Shown here: positions 6,006 to 8,516 of the stretch, piece after piece
Numbering within the stretch: the first letter of the stretch is position 1
Layout: each line of letters opens with the position of its first letter
NCBI GenBank assembly: GCA_903823545.1
Contig: CAIJTL010001039.1
Span: 1 to 8,516, forward strand
DNA: 8,516 nt
Direction: 5' to 3'
DNA from: an uncultured Planctomycetaceae bacterium
GTDB taxonomy: Bacteria > Planctomycetota > Planctomycetia > Planctomycetales > Planctomycetaceae
Position numbers and translations under genes: made by a program
The notes under the pieces: model-generated
The model's database searches: none
Told to the model about the DNA's origin: nothing
What the model saw: only the letters and a program-made list of their open reading frames with translations

Positions 6006-8234
6006 TTAAAAGCGGGCAGCGGAGATCTCTGCTGAAAATGTGTGTCGCAGTAGCCGCCACAACCGACTTCCAAGCGAGAACCAACCACAACTGATTCGTG
6101 CGCGGCCCGGCGAGTAGAGCGGCGTTCCTTCATCTTTTGAAAATCGAACGCGAACTTCATACGCGACCTCCGCAGATGAAGGCGACCGACCGCCTCGATT
6201 TGGTGCGAGATGACTAACAGCAATCTCGCGTGGCATCGCTTCAGACCGTGCCGTCGAAATCTCTTCGACGATCCCGTCGCCAATGCTTCCCGGCAATGAC
6301 TGAAACTGCAATCCGACTTTGTTGCCGACTCGAACAAACTCAACTGCGTCTTGATCCACCAAGACAACCGCATCGAATCTTGATGTCTCGCCGACATAGC
6401 ACAACAAAGTCTGTTCTTTGACAGTCGCACCTCGATTGGCCTCATCCAACGGCTTTCCAAACCACTCCGCGAGAGAATCTTCAGACGGTGAAGGTCGTGT
6501 GATGTTCGGTGGAGGCAAGATGATCCCGGAACACGGACTCAGAACTCGAAGTCGCTCAACCTCAGTACGCAATTGCTCCAATCTTCTTTGTGCGCTTGCC
6601 AGTGCGTCGCGAGCCGACGGTAAACGCATCGAACTCGATTCACTAGAACTTCGTTGTGTCTCTAAATGCCGAAGACGAAGAGCCAGCCGAGCGACTTCGC
6701 TTTGCTGACGCTCCAACTGCAACACTAACGTGTCGTTCGTGAGTCGTCCGATGACGTCCCCCTCATTAACCCGTTGGCCCGGTCGGACGGTCGACTCGAT
6801 CCGCCCCGGAACCGTGACAAACACTGGCTGCGCATCCGCCGGATAAACGACAAACGGCCCACGAACTGAATACGGCACGGGAATTAACAATATCGCCAAC
6901 AAGATTCCGACGAACCACGTACCGCCAACAACAATCCGACGACGAGGAACCGCGTGCTCATCCCAATGAACCCGAGCCTTCTGAACAAACTCACGAAGCG
7001 GAACCAGCATAGCGCCACCGACCGCAACGAACGACAACCCCGTTGCGACAACGCTCAAACCAACTGCTGAGAAAATGCTATGCAGGAACCAGACGATGGC
7101 CGCCAACACAAACCAGCGATATGTCGCCGAAGCAAATCCATAGACGACCAGCACCCACCAGCGTCGCGACGTGACCTCCAACTCTTCCCCATTCGCACCG
7201 AACAGTAATCGCTCGCAGACACCAACGACTGCTTGCCGAGATTGCATCGCTAGGTTCGGAACTCTCAGCAGATCTGCAAACACATAATAACCGTCGTAAC
7301 GCAATAATGGATTCCCATTAAACAACAACGTATTCACAGAGCAGACCAACATGACATTCAGGAATATCGAATTCAACAAACCTGGAGTGCTGCACCACCA
7401 TAAGATCGTTGCCAAAGAAGCCAAAACCAACTCCACCACGATCCCCGCCGAAGAGATCGCTATTCGTGGCCACCGCCTCGACTGCATCCACGCGTCTGTG
7501 ACATCACCGTAAAACAACGGCACGAACATCAGCAACTGAATGCCAAGCTCATGGCATTCTCCACCAAAATGCCGACATGCCAATACATGCCCCAACTCAT
7601 GCAATAACTTGATGCCAACGAAAACGAATACCAATGGCAGCAGGTTGCCAAAACCGAATAGGGTCTCCGCATCCGGTAACCGTCGAATCAGCGTTTCCCA
7701 ACGAATTGTCACAAGACTGAGCGCAAACAAAATCAATGACAGCATCGCAGTAATCGATCTTGGATGAAACAACCATCGCATCCAAGGTTCAACCCGCTTC
7801 AACAGCGGTTCTGGGTCGATTCCTTGCCATCGAATGGCCATCCAGTTTGTCAGCAATCCCCACCGTCTTCGCTGTGAGATCATTTTCTGCTGCTGAGCAA
7901 ATCGCCCCCCCTGCCCTCCAGCCATTGAAGTCACTAAGCCCGATTGAACCAAAGACGCCAAAAAACTCTTGAGGTTCTCCGCCGTCCATCTTTCACCAGG
8001 AAAACGGAGGCATAGCACGTCCAATAACTGTCGATAACTGACATCGCCATTCAACATGGATAACACGACATATTCCGGATCGCGCATATGGTAATACGAC
8101 AACGAAAGCGGATCTTTCAGTGTCCACTCGGAATCACCGTTCGTATCCGCTTGCTTAGCGATTAGGTCTCGCCGCATTCGCCATCGAATGATCGCTTCGA
8201 GTGGCGGCGATGGTGATGTCGATGACAAGCTCAT
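6006..8234 (-). CDS. PqqD-like / M50 site-2-type zinc metalloprotease / HlyD-like adaptor fusion
   Basis: The 742-residue product has a layered architecture. Residues of about 35-105 (DPLSLSYYHMRDPEYVVLSMLNGDVSYRQL..., ending SGLVTS) resemble a PqqD-type winged-helix domain. About seven membrane segments follow, near 158-178, 195-211, 257-280, 286-305, 361-384, 388-411 and 434-456. The protease signature HELGH is at 212-216 (H212 and H216 as zinc ligands, E213 catalytic). It is followed by CRHFGGECHELG, and NPLLRYDGYY at 308-317 supplies the third ligand, D314. The periplasmic part begins with a lipoyl-like half-motif (VPGRIESTVRPGQRVNEGDVIG, 475-496). It continues with a short coiled-coil hairpin (about 502-566), the second lipoyl half (SPCSGIILPPP to TVKEQTLLCYVGE) and a beta-barrel to the C-terminus. 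Length and order are normal for this planctomycete fusion family. The start is fixed by a 4-bp ATGA overlap with the upstream adaptor gene. The likely role is processing and/or export of a peptide or small molecule across the envelope; the substrate is unknown. All visible catalytic residues are intact. Confidence 0.88.
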   Translation of the reverse strand: MSLSSTSPSPPLEAIIRWRMRRDLIAKQADTNGDSEWTLKDPLSLSYYHMRDPEYVVLSMLNGDVSYRQLLDVLCLRFPGERWTAENLKSFLASLVQSGLVTSMAGGQGGRFAQQQKMISQRRRWGLLTNWMAIRWQGIDPEPLLKRVEPWMRWLFHPRSITAMLSLILFALSLVTIRWETLIRRLPDAETLFGFGNLLPLVFVFVGIKLLHELGHVLACRHFGGECHELGIQLLMFVPLFYGDVTDAWMQSRRWPRIAISSAGIVVELVLASLATILWWCSTPGLLNSIFLNVMLVCSVNTLLFNGNPLLRYDGYYVFADLLRVPNLAMQSRQAVVGVCERLLFGANGEELEVTSRRWWVLVVYGFASATYRWFVLAAIVWFLHSIFSAVGLSVVATGLSFVAVGGAMLVPLREFVQKARVHWDEHAVPRRRIVVGGTWFVGILLAILLIPVPYSVRGPFVVYPADAQPVFVTVPGRIESTVRPGQRVNEGDVIGRLTNDTLVLQLERQQSEVARLALRLRHLETQRSSSESSSMRLPSARDALASAQRRLEQLRTEVERLRVLSPCSGIILPPPNITRPSPSEDSLAEWFGKPLDEANRGATVKEQTLLCYVGETSRFDAVVLVDQDAVEFVRVGNKVGLQFQSLPGSIGDGIVEEISTARSEAMPREIAVSHLAPNRGGRSPSSAEVAYEVRVRFSKDEGTPLYSPGRARISCGWFSLGSRLWRLLRHTFSAEISAARF
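7587..7601 (-). other. HELGH zinc-protease active-site motif
   Basis: These codons encode HELGH (residues 212-216) inside a hydrophobic segment, the HExxH motif of M50 (site-2 protease) enzymes. The downstream NPLLRYDGYY block supplies the conserved Asp. An intact motif argues that the protein is an active protease or at least retains zinc binding. Confidence 0.85.
8231..8234 (-). promoter_or_regulatory. ATGA stop/start overlap (translational coupling)
   Basis: On the minus strand the TGA stop of the adaptor gene and the ATG of the fusion gene share the sequence ATGA. There is no strong Shine-Dalgarno site before this ATG (only AGG and an AAGAA-like stretch), so re-initiation by terminating ribosomes is the likely mode. 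It points to near-equal production of the two partners. Confidence 0.7.
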
Positions 8235-8516
8235 TTCTTATTCGCCTGCTCGATCACCATTTCGGCTCGCAACCCCGGACGGAGTTTGAAATCAGAATTT
8301 TCAACCTCAGCCCAGACTCGAACCTGACCATTCACGGGATCTACTTCCGGACTCACAAAAACGATCTTCCCCTTGACCCTTGCTTTCACATCATCTGCCA
8401 ATCCCACTTCGACTCGAACTGGTGCGTCTCGCAACTCGCCACGGATACTTTTGGCGTCAACAAAACCTTCGACTCGCAACCGATCAAGTCGCACAATTCG
8501 CAACACTCGCTGGCCA
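8231..8516 (-). CDS. Periplasmic adaptor (HlyD/RND membrane-fusion) subunit, C-terminal fragment
   Basis: The frame enters from the right edge (GQRVLRIVRLDRLRVEG...) and ends in a TGA at 8233-8231, so about 95 C-terminal residues are visible and the N-terminus is missing. VKGKIVFVSPEVDPVNGQVRVWAEVEN followed by LRPGLRAEMVIE is the usual end of the beta-barrel and membrane-proximal domains of membrane-fusion proteins. In the family these link an inner-membrane transporter to an outer-membrane channel. The stop overlaps the start of the protease/adaptor fusion by 4 bp, so the two are co-transcribed and probably translationally coupled. The GTG at 8506 is internal, not the true start, because the family is much longer and the frame is open upstream. 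Confidence 0.8.
   Translation of the reverse strand, partial: GQRVLRIVRLDRLRVEGFVDAKSIRGELRDAPVRVEVGLADDVKARVKGKIVFVSPEVDPVNGQVRVWAEVENSDFKLRPGLRAEMVIEQANKK

Noticed and set aside
5990..6006. Possible terminator between the convergent genes
   Set aside because: The AACC-AGT-GGTT symmetry gives only a 4-bp stem and no T-run follows.
5284..6009. A 241-codon plus-strand frame overlapping the 3' half of the secreted-protein gene
   Set aside because: It is a +1 shadow. The overlapping frame holds the conserved CHYPLYFEDPNLER-type domain, and the alternative product is Arg/Ser/Pro-rich without features.
5969..6460. A 163-codon minus-strand frame at the end of the protease gene
   Set aside because: It is a shadow of the HlyD-like part, whose own frame continues intact to a stop at 6006.
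1..8516. CRISPR array, tRNA, rRNA or insertion sequence
   Set aside because: No regularly spaced identical repeats, no cloverleaf-like segments, no transposase-like frame and no terminal inverted repeats were seen. Repetition in the left part is coding and degenerate.

Overview
The window looks like part of a planctomycete chromosome (Planctomycetota, probably a Pirellulales-like marine or aquatic lineage). This rests on recognised protein families, not on a search. There is a very large surface or exported beta-strand-repeat protein whose N-terminus carries a LEPR-XLL-type motif (LEQRRVLNA). There is a signal-peptide protein with a C-terminal CHxPLYFEDxNLER-type domain that I know only from planctomycetes. 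There is also a zinc site-2-protease/HlyD fusion of the kind common in planctomycete genomes.

Layout. Positions 1-4086 on the minus strand are one uninterrupted reading frame, the 5' part of a giant gene that runs off the left edge; 1362 codons are visible. Its first third matches the hallmark segment of filamentous-haemagglutinin (FHA)-like exoproteins, and the rest is low-complexity, beta-helix-like sequence. Positions 4087-4400 are a divergent intergenic region. Positions 4407-5972 on the plus strand encode a secreted protein with a Pro-rich and acidic linker and a Cys-containing C-terminal domain that includes one CxxCH motif. After a 33-bp convergent gap, 6006-8234 on the minus strand encodes a 742-residue membrane protein that joins a PqqD-like N-terminal domain, an M50 metalloprotease core (HELGH) and a HlyD-like periplasmic adaptor. 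Its start overlaps by 4 bp (ATGA) the stop of an upstream adaptor gene (8231-8516) that runs off the right edge.

How the genes may work together. The two right-hand genes form a translationally coupled operon for an envelope export or efflux machine. The giant protein and the CxxCH protein share a divergent promoter region and are both expected outside the cytoplasm. A link between the export operon and these two proteins is possible, but only proximity supports it.

The least ordinary points are: the union of a planctomycete LEPR-XLL N-terminus with an FHA-type segment normally seen in two-partner-secretion proteins; two neighbouring hairpins over the 5' end of the giant gene that make its start ambiguous; the possible heme-c motif; and the PqqD-like domain on the protease/adaptor fusion. 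No RNA genes, CRISPR arrays, insertion sequences or origins were seen.
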